Source of the DNA: Mageeibacillus sp. UBA1243 | GTDB lineage: Bacteria; Bacillota; Clostridia; UBA1212 | NCBI GenBank assembly: GCA_002308595.1 | Contig: DBWH01000004.1 | Coordinates: forward strand, 1,183 to 11,002 | DNA: 9,820 bases | Direction: 5' to 3' | Shown: in pieces, positions 1-7,442 of the stretch | Layout of the letters: each line of letters opens with the position of its first letter | Numbering within the stretch: position 1 is the stretch's first letter | Made by a program: the position numbers and the translations under genes | The notes under the pieces: generated by a model | Database searches by the model: none | Told to the model about the DNA's origin: nothing | Seen by the model: the letters and a program-made list of their open reading frames with translations, nothing else

Positions 1-801
1 ACCTGGAAGAATGATGACGGCACCGTAATCGACACAACCGTTGTTGAATATGGAAAGCTTCCGGAGCATCTCACCCCTGTCAAAGAAAACACCGACGAGT
101 TCACATACACATTTGCAGGCTGGAGTCCTGAGATAACGGAAGCCGTTGGCGATGCGGAATACATTGCCGTGTTCAGCGCAGAGAGGAATACCTACAAGGT
201 TATATTCGCTGACGAGGACGGAACCGAGCTTCTTACAGTCGAAGTTCCTTACGGCGACACTCCCGCATACACCGGCGAGACACCCGCCAAGGCACCGACT
301 GCCCAATTCACATACACCTTCAAAGGCTGGACACCTGAGATAGCAGCAGTCACAGGTGATATCACATACACAGCAGTCTACGAAGCCGAGGGCATAAGCT
401 ACGCTGCGGATAAGGACAAAATCACCTGGCAGCTGGGCAGCGGCGAGGAAGTGACAATTACGGTTAAACAGCTTGGCGATGAAGACAATTCTTTCGAGAA
501 CTTCAAGAACGTCTGCATCGACTCCGCCCTTCTGGAATCCGGCAAGGACTACACCGCAACCAAAGGCAGCACGGTCATAAAGCTTTCACCCGAAACCCTT
601 GAAAGGCTGACTGCCGGGGAACACACCGTTAAGATTGAGTTTACCTACGGAGATGCAACTGTTAAGCTTGTGATAATTGAAGCCGAAAAGACAGACAAAC
701 CCGCCAAGGCAAACAACGTCTGGATTCCAATAACGGTTACTGTTGCAGTTGTTGCCATAGGAGCTGCCGCAGCTGTAATAATCATCAAAAAGAAGCATTA
801 A
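1..801 (+). CDS. C-terminal part of a repeat-containing, membrane-anchored surface protein (5' end outside window)
   Basis: The frame is open from the first base, so the gene begins upstream; 266 residues are visible. Residues 1-131 hold two copies of a beta-rich repeat of the InlB B-repeat / Listeria-Bacteroides type. Each has a DDGT/DEDGT start, a V-Y-G strand and an FTYTFxGWxPEI core (Trp41 and Trp110), with a period of 67-69 residues. Residues about 133-226 look like a CBM_X2-like immunoglobulin-fold module (ITW near the start, SGKDYTATKGSTVIKLS, then LTAGEHTVKIEFTYGDA); this assignment is from family memory. Residues 242-262 form one hydrophobic helix followed by a short KKKH tail. No LPXTG motif precedes it, so it is probably anchored by the helix rather than by sortase. 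The product is likely exported and displayed on the cell surface, in adhesion or glycan binding, but its function cannot be told from this end. Tandem TAA stops and a strong terminator follow. Confidence 0.85.
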   Translation, partial: TWKNDDGTVIDTTVVEYGKLPEHLTPVKENTDEFTYTFAGWSPEITEAVGDAEYIAVFSAERNTYKVIFADEDGTELLTVEVPYGDTPAYTGETPAKAPTAQFTYTFKGWTPEIAAVTGDITYTAVYEAEGISYAADKDKITWQLGSGEEVTITVKQLGDEDNSFENFKNVCIDSALLESGKDYTATKGSTVIKLSPETLERLTAGEHTVKIEFTYGDATVKLVIIEAEKTDKPAKANNVWIPITVTVAVVAIGAAAAVIIIKKKH

Positions 802-832
802 TAAAATCATTTGTTTACATCCAATCGAAGCG

Positions 833-885
833 AAAGAGCTCCGCGACTTGCGCACTTTACAGGCCCGCAGTTGCGGGGCTCTTTT
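833..885 (+). terminator. Intrinsic terminator of the surface-protein gene
   Basis: A 15-bp stem (833-847 with 870-884, two G-U pairs) encloses a 22-nt loop. The stem's 3' arm ends in TTTT (882-885). A smaller nested hairpin, CCCGCA/TGCGGG (864-877), overlaps it. It lies 32 bp after the stop codon. Confidence 0.8.
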
Positions 886-990
886 GCAATTCATACCATC
901 AATAGCCTGCCATGCCGCACCTATTTGCAAATAATATACATCATTTATTAGTTTTGTTTATTAATTATGCATTTTTCAGCTGTTATGTTC

Positions 991-1019
991 TTGACAATAC
1001 AGTATGCATCCTATAAAAT
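991..1019 (+). promoter_or_regulatory. SigA-type promoter of the lipoprotein gene
   Basis: A perfect -35 box TTGACA (991-996) and a -10 box TAAAAT (1014-1019, 5 of 6 to consensus) are separated by 17 bp. AT-rich sequence lies upstream. The predicted start of transcription is near 1026, about 40 nt before the ATG at 1067. It also lies downstream of the in-frame ATG at 1004, which argues against that earlier start. Confidence 0.75.
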
Positions 1020-1066
1020 CTCGTCAACAAATTCAACAGAAATTGAATATTCTGAAAGGAGCAAAA

Positions 1067-2071
1067 ATGAAAAAGAGATTTTTGGTATGCATTGTGCTTG
1101 TCATCGCCCTGATGACTGCCCTTCTCGCCGGCTGCGGCGGCAGCGGAGGAAAAAAGGTCGAAAGCGGCAAAGAAGCAACAAAAGAACAGATTGAAGACGC
1201 CAAGGTCAAAGTTGAAAAGCTGATCGAAGTCGAAAATGCCGCAAGAAATCTGTCGGCAACATCAGAAGCCGCAGGCAAAAAAAGCAATATGCACTGGCAA
1301 GGAAAAGTCGGCACAACCTTGAACATGGAGCAGGATGGAGTAACTACAAAACTGGATTATTACATCACCTCCGATGAGATAATCGATTTCACCACACAGG
1401 GTGTTCTCAGGACATATTCTCATTACGAATTAACAAATATGACAGTATACGAAAAACTGCCCGCAGAAATGAAGGCTATGATTGAAGAGGCCAAGGCACA
1501 GGGAATTGAGCCTCCGATTTATGAAGGTAAGGAATTCGGTGTCAAATCCACTCTTGATCTTTACATAGACACTTCCACCGGCATGGCGTACTTTAATTAT
1601 CATTCGGTAGATTCATCAGACTATTCTGACCTTTACGCAGCGCCAAAGGAAACCGTCAAAAAGATTTGTACGGATTTCTCATTGGTAGCAGATCAGACAT
1701 ACAGCAAATTGACTGAAGCCGTCGGATCTCAGCTGTCCCTTGAAGAAATACTGAATGCTATTGTTGGTGAGAACAACCGTGTTTACATTCTTTCCAACGG
1801 CGACATTCGTGTCAAACCCGTAGTCGACGATTCGTTCTTTAAGAATGTTGTCTATGAGCTTGATTTCATTGACGATAACAATTACAAGGCAACGAAGACT
1901 TTCACTATGGCAGAACCGGGAATGGATATGGACATCGAAGGTAAGCTGAGCATCACTCCCACACAGGACAAAGCCACAGAAAAGCCGGCAGATTATGAAA
2001 CATACCAAGAAGTGAGCTTCTCTGTATTTCAGCAGGCAGTCAGAGAGTTCATGAACGAATTCAGTGTTTAA
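1067..2071 (+). CDS. Predicted lipoprotein of unknown function, 334 aa
   Basis: The start is the ATG at 1067, placed 5 nt after the ribosome binding site AAAGGAG (1055-1061). From there the protein opens with a lipoprotein signal peptide: MKKR, a hydrophobic stretch, then lipobox LLAGC with Cys23 as the lipidated residue, followed by a GGSGG linker. An earlier in-frame ATG at 1004 would bury the signal peptide and precede the predicted transcription start. The mature part has a charged, helical segment (residues about 30-62), then a mixed, probably beta-rich domain to the end. I recognise no catalytic motif or family. The pattern 'LDYYITSDEIIDF' and 'STLDLYIDTSTGMAYF' resembles the beta-sheet lipoproteins common in Clostridia that have no assigned role. 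It has its own promoter and terminator, so it is monocistronic. It is predicted to sit on the outer face of the cytoplasmic membrane. Confidence 0.85.
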   Translation: MKKRFLVCIVLVIALMTALLAGCGGSGGKKVESGKEATKEQIEDAKVKVEKLIEVENAARNLSATSEAAGKKSNMHWQGKVGTTLNMEQDGVTTKLDYYITSDEIIDFTTQGVLRTYSHYELTNMTVYEKLPAEMKAMIEEAKAQGIEPPIYEGKEFGVKSTLDLYIDTSTGMAYFNYHSVDSSDYSDLYAAPKETVKKICTDFSLVADQTYSKLTEAVGSQLSLEEILNAIVGENNRVYILSNGDIRVKPVVDDSFFKNVVYELDFIDDNNYKATKTFTMAEPGMDMDIEGKLSITPTQDKATEKPADYETYQEVSFSVFQQAVREFMNEFSV

Positions 2072-2130
2072 AATCCACGGAATATATGTTACCTGCACCA
2101 GAAACTGAACTGAGCAAAACATTATAATAT

Positions 2131-2163
2131 AAAGCGCGGTCCGGCAGCGGGTCACGCTTTTTT
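2131..2163 (+). terminator. Intrinsic terminator of the lipoprotein gene
   Basis: AAAGCG (2131-2136) pairs with CGCTTT (2155-2160), and inside it GTCC (2139-2142) pairs with GGGT (2149-2152). The two helices are separated by a 2x2 internal loop. A run of six T follows at 2158-2163. It begins 59 bp after the stop codon. Confidence 0.7.
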
Positions 2164-2200
2164 ACCGCAAATTTGCATAAAAATCCGCAGTCTCCAAAGG

Positions 2201-2237
2201 AAAAAACCTCTTTCACCTTGGCGGCAAAAAGAGGTTT
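2201..2237 (-). terminator. Intrinsic terminator of the tRNA-Pro gene
   Basis: Read on the minus strand, AAACCTCTTT (plus 2228-2237) pairs perfectly with AAAGAGGTTT (plus 2204-2213), giving a 10-bp stem with a 14-nt loop. A run of six T ends it (plus 2201-2206). It starts 7 nt after the encoded CCA. Confidence 0.85.
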
Positions 2238-2243
2238 CTTTCA

Positions 2244-2319
2244 TGGTCGGAGTGACAGGGTTCGAACCTGCGGCATCCTGGTCCCAAACCAGGCGCTCTA
2301 CCAACTGAGCCACACCCCG
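2244..2319 (-). tRNA. tRNA-Pro (anticodon TGG)
   Basis: The full cloverleaf can be read on the minus strand. The acceptor stem CGGGGTG pairs with CACTCCG (one G-U). The D arm contains AGTTGGTAGAG. The anticodon stem CCTGG/CCAGG carries the loop TTTGGGA with anticodon TGG. The T arm is CAGGTTCGAACCCTG. Discriminator A73 and an encoded CCA end (plus 2244-2246) complete a 76-nt gene. It is a single-gene unit with its own promoter and terminator. It reads CCN proline codons, mainly CCA and CCG. Confidence 0.97.
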
Positions 2320-2334
2320 ATTATTGCGCAAGAA

Positions 2335-2363
2335 ATCTTAGCACCCTTGGCGATACAAGTCAA
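2335..2363 (-). promoter_or_regulatory. Promoter of tRNA-Pro
   Basis: On the minus strand, TTGACT (plus 2358-2363) and TAAGAT (plus 2335-2340) are 17 bp apart. A TG one base before the -10 box (TGCTAAGAT) makes it an extended -10 promoter. Transcription would start near 2328, a few bases before the mature tRNA 5' end at 2319. Confidence 0.8.
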
Positions 2364-2373
2364 GCAAAATGTA

Positions 2374-2402
2374 TTTACATTTATTTTAAATAGTGGTATA
2401 AT
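2374..2402 (+). promoter_or_regulatory. Promoter of the ATPase-DUF1538-PII operon
   Basis: TTTACA (2374-2379) and a perfect TATAAT (2397-2402) are 17 bp apart, with an extended TG (TGGTATAAT). The predicted start is near 2409, leaving a leader of about 90 nt. Its -35 box is 10 bp from the -35 box of the tRNA promoter on the other strand, so the two promoters are divergent and adjacent. I see no clear operator or riboswitch in the leader; a weak AAAAC/GTTTT hairpin at 2453-2469 is the only structure noted. Confidence 0.75.
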
Positions 2403-2482
2403 TGCTTAGTTGACGTTGGAGATTTTCATATACCATTAAAGGGGAACGGGGAAAACTCGCGGCGTTTTAACAAGTTACAATT

Positions 2483-2488
2483 GAGGAG
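2483..2488 (+). promoter_or_regulatory. Ribosome binding site that decides the TTG start of the ATPase
   Basis: GAGGAG lies 10 nt before the TTG at 2499. The frame stays open to another TTG at 2481, but that codon is immediately next to this Shine-Dalgarno sequence and has none of its own, so 2499 is preferred. Confidence 0.65.
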
Positions 2489-2498
2489 TTGTTTTCCA

Positions 2499-5400
2499 TT
2501 GAGTAAGAAAGTTACAGAAAGGCCTTTCATCGAGCGTATCGATGCGAATCCTTCCGTAGGTCTTTCCCAAATTCAGGTTGACGAACGCGTGCAGAAAGGC
2601 TACGTGAACATTGCCGCTGACCCGAACGATAAAAGTACGATGAAGATATTGGCGGAAAACCTGTTCACGTTCTTTAACGTTGTTCTTTTTGCGATTGCGG
2701 CGATTTTCATAGGCATCATCATTTACCTGAACATTATCGGCCGTTCCGACGTTGTCAACCAGTATTTCGGCCTTTCGAAGTTCATCTTTCTCATTCCGGC
2801 GATAATGAACGTCGGCATGGGCACGTACCAGCAGATTTCGAGTCTCAAAGTCATCAGGACGCTCAAGATTGTCACCAGCACCAAAACCAAGGTCATAAGG
2901 GGCGGCGAGGTTCTCTCTGTTGACGCCAAGGAGGTCGTGCTTGACGATATCGTCTCGATTTCGGCGGGCGACCAGGCCACGGCAGACCTTGTGGTTCTTG
3001 AAGGCGAAGTTGACGTTGACGAGTCCATGCTCACGGGCGAATCCGACCACGTTAAAAAGCTCCCCGGAGACACGATTCTTTCAGGTTCTGCAATCATTGT
3101 CGGCAATGCAAAAACAAGGGCAATGAAAGTCGGCGATGACACGTACGCTGCTGAGCTTACGCGAAAAGTAAAATCGGGAGCAACTCACAAGTCCGAGATC
3201 ATGACTTCGATTGTCAAGATCATCAAAATGCTCACGATCGGCATCTTTATCGCCGTAACCACTGTAACTATAACGCTCATCATCAAGATTATCGCGAGCG
3301 GCGGCGACCCGGCAATCTGGGACAGCAACGAAGTTCTCACAATCACAAGCCCTGTCACATGGGCAAGGATCATTCTCGCGGACGGCACGTTCGGCATAGG
3401 CATGATTCCCTCCGGTCTCGTCCTCACCACATCCGTCACGATGATGGTCTCCATCGCATCCCTCACAAAAAAGAAAACCCTTATTCAGGAGCTCTACTCG
3501 CTCGAAAATCTGTCGCGCGTTGACATTATCTGCCTTGACAAGACAGGCACGCTGACCGACGGCACGATGAAAGTGAGCGACGTTAAGGCGCTCATACCCA
3601 TTGGCGATGTCGAGGAACACGCCAAGGCGCTCATCAAGGCAGCCGGCGAGCGCAATGCGACTGCTGAAGCAATCTACAACAGGTTCGGCATCAACGAAGA
3701 CGCCAAGATCAAAGAGATCATACCTTTTTCGAGTGCAAACAAGTATTCGGGACTCATCTACGAGGACGGCCGGAAACTCCTCATGGGCGCACCCGAATAT
3801 CTTCTCTCCAAGGACGACAAAAACCTTGAGTACGTAAATCAAAAAGCTGCGGACGGAAACCGCGTCATCGCCCTCACCCTTGACGGCAGTCTCATTGCCC
3901 TCGTATCGATTGAGGACCACATCAGGGAGTCGGCGCCCGACACGCTCAAGTTTTTCCGCGAAAACAACGTTACCGTTAAAGTTATTTCCGGCGACAACCC
4001 GCTGACAGTCAGCAGGATTGCCCAGAAGTGCGGCATCGTGAACGCCGACAAATACATCTCGCTCGCGGACATGCCGCTTGAGAAAATACCGGAAATATGC
4101 GAGGAATATACAGTTTTCGCGCGAGTTTCTCCTGAACAGAAAGAGGCCCTTGTCGTAGCGCTTCAGGCACACGACCACAAGGTTGCGATGACAGGCGACG
4201 GCGTCAACGACATCTTGGCGCTTCGCAAGGCAGACTCCTCCATCACATTCGCCAAGGCAACAGACGCTGCAAAATCCTGCTCCGACGTTGTTCTTCTTGA
4301 CAACGACTTCAGCCACCTTCAGGCGGTCGTCGGCGAAGGCCGAAGAGTCATCGGCAATATCAGAAAAACTTCAGTTCTCTACCTGATGAAATCAATCTGC
4401 GTGTTCATATTCGCGTTCGCGCTAATTCCTTTCGCAAAAGGACAGATGTGGTTCCAGATTGAGAACATGTACATGCTCGAGGCAGCCGTTATAGGCACGG
4501 GAGGCTTCTTCCTCTCGCTCGAACCGAGGAGGACGCCAATCAAAGGCTCGTTCCTTAAATACGTAATATCGCAATCGCTCTGCGCAGGCATATTTGCGTC
4601 AGCCGCGATTCTCTTGCCGATACTATTGAGCTTAGGTTCAGACCCGTTCATTAAAGAAGTAAACGTAAGACCGATGATGACTGTCATGCTCACGACGGCG
4701 GGCATCGTTGTCGCGTTCGCGATGTGCATACCTTTCAACAAGTACAGAACTTTTGCACTTGGGGCAATCGTTTTCGTTGCCGGTTTCCTGGGGTGCCTTG
4801 TTCCGACGGCTTACATTGGCGGCAACACAATCAACAACAACATGATGAAATACGGCCCGGGCCAGACGATTTTGGACTCGCAGTTTGCGCGGGAGCTGTT
4901 CAGGCCGGACAGGTCGCAGGACGTCAGAAACCTTGTGAGCGATTCGAACAACTTTATCGTGCTCAGGATTTTCCTTTTCGTGGCGATTCCGCTCTTCATT
5001 CTCGTGCTCTTCTCGCTTGAGAATTTCTCGAGAAAGGACACAAAGGACGTCAGGGTCGGCAGAGCTTTCAGAATCGGCAGAAGACTCATGCTCGCGTCGG
5101 GAATCGTGCTCGTGCTTCACGGTGTGCTTGCGGGTGTCGAGCTTGTCGCCAATGCAGGCTACATGATCACGAGCGATAAGCTTTTCGGAAACAACAGACC
5201 CGTGCTCATAACCGTCAACGTCATCGTCATACTGATAAGGATTGCAATCGGTTACATTGGCTATAAGCTCTGGAAAGACCCGACGAAGAACATGATCAAG
5301 GTCGGATCCGTGGCTACAGGCGTTCTGATTGCCCTCACAGTCGCCACAATAGTGATTTCCGGCAACTTCCTTGAAACCGGCAATAAACTCCTCATGGTCG

Positions 5401-5501
5401 ACGGAATCGTTATTCTGCTCAACACAGCGGCCTATATCGTCGGTGCGATTTTCGTAATACTGAACTACAGACACGGACTCCTTAAAAAGAGAGACGCTTA
5501 A
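2499..5501 (+). CDS. Cation-translocating P-type ATPase, CtpE-like, with C-terminal 4-helix extension (1000 aa)
   Basis: This is an integral membrane pump that couples ATP hydrolysis to cation transport. Every core motif is present: actuator loop TGES (179-182), phosphorylation site DKTGTLT with Asp347, SGDNPLT (Asp499), FARVSPEQK, and hinge TGDGVND (565-571, Asp567). Membrane helices M1 and M2 lie at about 55-79 and 93-110. M4 carries PSGL (304-307) instead of the PEGL of SERCA-type pumps. M6 has an ENMYMLEAAVIG segment (Glu655, Glu661) followed by FFLSLEP. These features fit the CtpE-type group of bacterial P-type ATPases; mycobacterial CtpE is reported as a calcium transporter, but the ion here is inferred only. 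After the expected last helix (about 819-841), four more helices follow (about 865-888, 902-925, 935-955, 967-989). They make the protein about 200 residues longer than the roughly 800 of CtpE. Start codon is TTG. It is first in the operon, 15 bp before the DUF1538 gene. Confidence 0.92.
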   Translation: MSKKVTERPFIERIDANPSVGLSQIQVDERVQKGYVNIAADPNDKSTMKILAENLFTFFNVVLFAIAAIFIGIIIYLNIIGRSDVVNQYFGLSKFIFLIPAIMNVGMGTYQQISSLKVIRTLKIVTSTKTKVIRGGEVLSVDAKEVVLDDIVSISAGDQATADLVVLEGEVDVDESMLTGESDHVKKLPGDTILSGSAIIVGNAKTRAMKVGDDTYAAELTRKVKSGATHKSEIMTSIVKIIKMLTIGIFIAVTTVTITLIIKIIASGGDPAIWDSNEVLTITSPVTWARIILADGTFGIGMIPSGLVLTTSVTMMVSIASLTKKKTLIQELYSLENLSRVDIICLDKTGTLTDGTMKVSDVKALIPIGDVEEHAKALIKAAGERNATAEAIYNRFGINEDAKIKEIIPFSSANKYSGLIYEDGRKLLMGAPEYLLSKDDKNLEYVNQKAADGNRVIALTLDGSLIALVSIEDHIRESAPDTLKFFRENNVTVKVISGDNPLTVSRIAQKCGIVNADKYISLADMPLEKIPEICEEYTVFARVSPEQKEALVVALQAHDHKVAMTGDGVNDILALRKADSSITFAKATDAAKSCSDVVLLDNDFSHLQAVVGEGRRVIGNIRKTSVLYLMKSICVFIFAFALIPFAKGQMWFQIENMYMLEAAVIGTGGFFLSLEPRRTPIKGSFLKYVISQSLCAGIFASAAILLPILLSLGSDPFIKEVNVRPMMTVMLTTAGIVVAFAMCIPFNKYRTFALGAIVFVAGFLGCLVPTAYIGGNTINNNMMKYGPGQTILDSQFARELFRPDRSQDVRNLVSDSNNFIVLRIFLFVAIPLFILVLFSLENFSRKDTKDVRVGRAFRIGRRLMLASGIVLVLHGVLAGVELVANAGYMITSDKLFGNNRPVLITVNVIVILIRIAIGYIGYKLWKDPTKNMIKVGSVATGVLIALTVATIVISGNFLETGNKLLMVDGIVILLNTAAYIVGAIFVILNYRHGLLKKRDA

Positions 5502-5516
5502 AAAGGAAGCTTTGGG

Positions 5517-7052
5517 ATGAAAGTTCTTGCCCTGAAAATCAGAGAAGCGGCGCTTTCGGTTCTGCCTGTGATGGCGATCGTCATCATAATGTACTTTCTG
5601 CCGTTTGTGAGCCTCTCAACGACTGAGCTTGTCGCTTTCCTGTGCGCGTCCGTGGCGCTTGTCGTAGGCGTCGGATTCTTCAACCTCGGCGCTGACATTG
5701 CGATGTCGCCAATGGGACAGCATATCGGCACAGGTCTCTCAAAAACCCGCAAGGCATTCCTTCTCCTTTCAGTCACTTTCATCATGGGTGTCCTCATAAC
5801 CGTCGCGGAGCCCGACCTTTCGGTGCTCGCGGGCCAGGTTTCGGACCTCGTCAAAAACTGGATACTGATTGCGGTCGTAGGCGTCGGCGTCGGTCTTTTC
5901 CTCACGCTTTCAATCGTCAGGACGGTCAAGAACAAGCCGCTCCCGCAATATCTCATGTTTTTCTATCTGGCGCTTTTTGCCCTTGTCGCAGTAATGATTG
6001 TCAGGGAGCAGGCAGGTTTTACCGCTCTCGCCTTCGACTCGGGCGGCGTCACAACCGGCCCCATCACAGTGCCTTTTCTCATGGCCCTCGGCATAGGCAT
6101 CGCGTCAACTGTCGGCAGCAGCAAATCCGCCGAGAACAATTTCGGTTCCATCGCGATGTGCTCGGTCGGGCCTGTCATTGCCGTTGTCATCATCGGTATC
6201 TTCTCGCGTGGCTCGATCAAATACACGCTTAACGCTAGCGACTACTCGGTCGAATCGCAGCTCGGCTCGGCCCTGTTTACTACGATTCTCCACACTATGT
6301 CTGAGGTCGCGCTTGCCCTCGGTCTCATCTGCGCAATGTTCCTGATACTTCAGGTCACCATATTGAAGCTTCCGGTAAAAAAGCTCCTTCAAATGCTTAA
6401 AGGCGTTGTGTTTACTTTCATCGGCCTTGTGATTTTTATGACTGCCGCCAAGGTCGGCTTCATGCCCGTCGGATTCAAGTTCGGCCAGATGCTCGCAGAC
6501 ACCAAAAACCACCCTGCGGTCATAATCATTTTCGGCTTCATAACAGGTATGGCAACAGTGCTTGCCGAGCCTGCGGTGCACGTTCTCAACAATCAGGTTG
6601 AGCGTGTCACGGACGGCGCAATATCGAAAAAATCCATGATGATAGCGCTTTCAATTGGCGTCGGCATTTCAATCGCCCTTTCAATGGTGCGTATGAAGTA
6701 TCAGTTCAGCATACTTTACTACCTGATTCCGGGCTACATAATTTCTCTGGGGCTCTCGCTCCTCGTCCCCGGTATCTATACCGCAATAGCTTTTGACTCA
6801 GGCGGCGTCGCGTCAGGACCTCTTACGTCAACATTTATCCTGCCTTTTGCAATCGGCGCGTGCGCAATGATGAACGGCGCCGACAGGATCCCGTTTGACG
6901 CTTTCGGCATTGTCGCCATGGTCGCAATGACACCGCTTATCACAATACAGCTGCTCGGCTTCAAGGCGGTCCTCGTGGAGCGCGTCAAGGCAAAACGCGC
7001 GATGAAACGCATTTTCGCCGCAGACGACGAGCAGATTATCGAGTTTATGTAA
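5517..7052 (+). CDS. DUF1538-family polytopic membrane protein with two homologous halves (511 aa)
   Basis: This is a very hydrophobic protein with roughly 12-14 membrane helices, built from two copies of the DUF1538 unit. The signature AFDSGGVTTGPIT (172-184) recurs as AFDSGGVASGPLT (425-437). An AEP motif followed by V-L-x-x-Q-V recurs as well (97-99 and 350-352). Both pairs are offset by exactly 253 residues, which indicates internal duplication. Paired, acid-containing, glycine-rich motifs in membrane segments are typical of transporters or channels, and Glu98/Glu351 and Asp174/Asp427 are the obvious candidates for a transport path. DUF1538 has no assigned biochemical function that I know of. 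The start is the ATG at 5517, 7 nt after AAGGAAG (5503-5509). The stop codon overlaps the ribosome binding site of the following PII-like gene, so translation is probably coupled. A transporter partnered or gated by the PII-like proteins is an inference from context. Confidence 0.9.
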   Translation: MKVLALKIREAALSVLPVMAIVIIMYFLPFVSLSTTELVAFLCASVALVVGVGFFNLGADIAMSPMGQHIGTGLSKTRKAFLLLSVTFIMGVLITVAEPDLSVLAGQVSDLVKNWILIAVVGVGVGLFLTLSIVRTVKNKPLPQYLMFFYLALFALVAVMIVREQAGFTALAFDSGGVTTGPITVPFLMALGIGIASTVGSSKSAENNFGSIAMCSVGPVIAVVIIGIFSRGSIKYTLNASDYSVESQLGSALFTTILHTMSEVALALGLICAMFLILQVTILKLPVKKLLQMLKGVVFTFIGLVIFMTAAKVGFMPVGFKFGQMLADTKNHPAVIIIFGFITGMATVLAEPAVHVLNNQVERVTDGAISKKSMMIALSIGVGISIALSMVRMKYQFSILYYLIPGYIISLGLSLLVPGIYTAIAFDSGGVASGPLTSTFILPFAIGACAMMNGADRIPFDAFGIVAMVAMTPLITIQLLGFKAVLVERVKAKRAMKRIFAADDEQIIEFM

Positions 7053-7064
7053 AGGAGGCGCGCG

Positions 7065-7442
7065 ATGGCTAAAAGCAGTAAAAACACAGTCAGCTCGCCC
7101 GAGGGGCTGAAGCTTTTGATAACAGTCGTCAACAGGGTCAAGTCCGAGTACTACGCGGACCTCATCCAGAGCCACGGCGCCAACATTCAGTGCTTCGTTT
7201 CCGCGATGGGAACGAGTACGCAGGTTCTTGACCTCATCGGACTTTCCGATGACAGAAAAAGCGCAATCTTCAGCCTGATAAAGGCCGACAAAGCGGATGA
7301 GCTGCTGGAAGTCCTTGGCGAGCGCTTCAAGACCATCAAAAACGGCAAGGGAATCGCCTTCACGGTGCCTCTTACGAGTCTCATTGGCGTGTCAGTCTAC
7401 AAATTCCTTGCCGACAAGAGAGAAAGTGAGATGTTGTTATGA
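7065..7442 (+). CDS. PII-like protein, first of a pair (125 aa)
   Basis: This is a small soluble protein with the beta-alpha-beta / beta-alpha-beta layout of the PII (GlnB/GlnK) superfamily. Strand KLLITVV (16-22) is followed by helix SEYYADLIQSHG (27-38) and strand IQCFVSA (41-47). After a short loop come strand SAIFSLI (66-72), a helix (76-88), and then KNGKGIAFTVPLTSLIG (92-108), which corresponds to the C-terminal part of the fold after the B-loop. The segment where canonical PII has its long T-loop (about 48-65) is short and has no tyrosine, so uridylylation as in enteric GlnB is not expected. PII proteins form trimers that bind nucleotides and dock on transporters; here the likely partner is the DUF1538 protein or the ATPase. 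A strong AAAGGAGG (7051-7058) overlaps the preceding stop, and the ATG follows 6 nt later. The gene overlaps the next by 4 bp. Confidence 0.75.
   Translation: MAKSSKNTVSSPEGLKLLITVVNRVKSEYYADLIQSHGANIQCFVSAMGTSTQVLDLIGLSDDRKSAIFSLIKADKADELLEVLGERFKTIKNGKGIAFTVPLTSLIGVSVYKFLADKRESEMLL

Noticed and set aside
586..930. 114-codon minus-strand frame at the end of the surface-protein gene
   Set aside because: It overlaps a well-supported coding region and its terminator, and has no signal of its own.
2173..2409. 78-codon plus-strand frame over the tRNA-Pro region
   Set aside because: It runs through the antisense of a clear tRNA, its terminator and both promoters. No ribosome binding site.
2410..2434. 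Second promoter in the operon leader (TTGACG with TATACC)
   Set aside because: The spacing is only 13 bp, too short for SigA. The TTTACA/TATAAT promoter just upstream is far better.
2409..2498. Possible riboswitch or attenuator in the leader of the transport operon
   Set aside because: Only a 5-bp AAAAC/GTTTT hairpin is visible. The leader is short and I see no known aptamer core or convincing terminator/antiterminator pair.
3081..4316. 411-codon open frame on the minus strand inside the ATPase gene
   Set aside because: It lies antisense to a gene with all P-type ATPase motifs. Its product is an odd mix rich in Cys, Asp and Arg with no recognisable motif, as expected from third-position C bias in the real gene.
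4638..5474. 278-codon minus-strand open frame inside the 3' part of the ATPase gene
   Set aside because: Antisense shadow: composition dominated by Asp, His, Glu and Asn, the complement pattern of membrane-helix codons.
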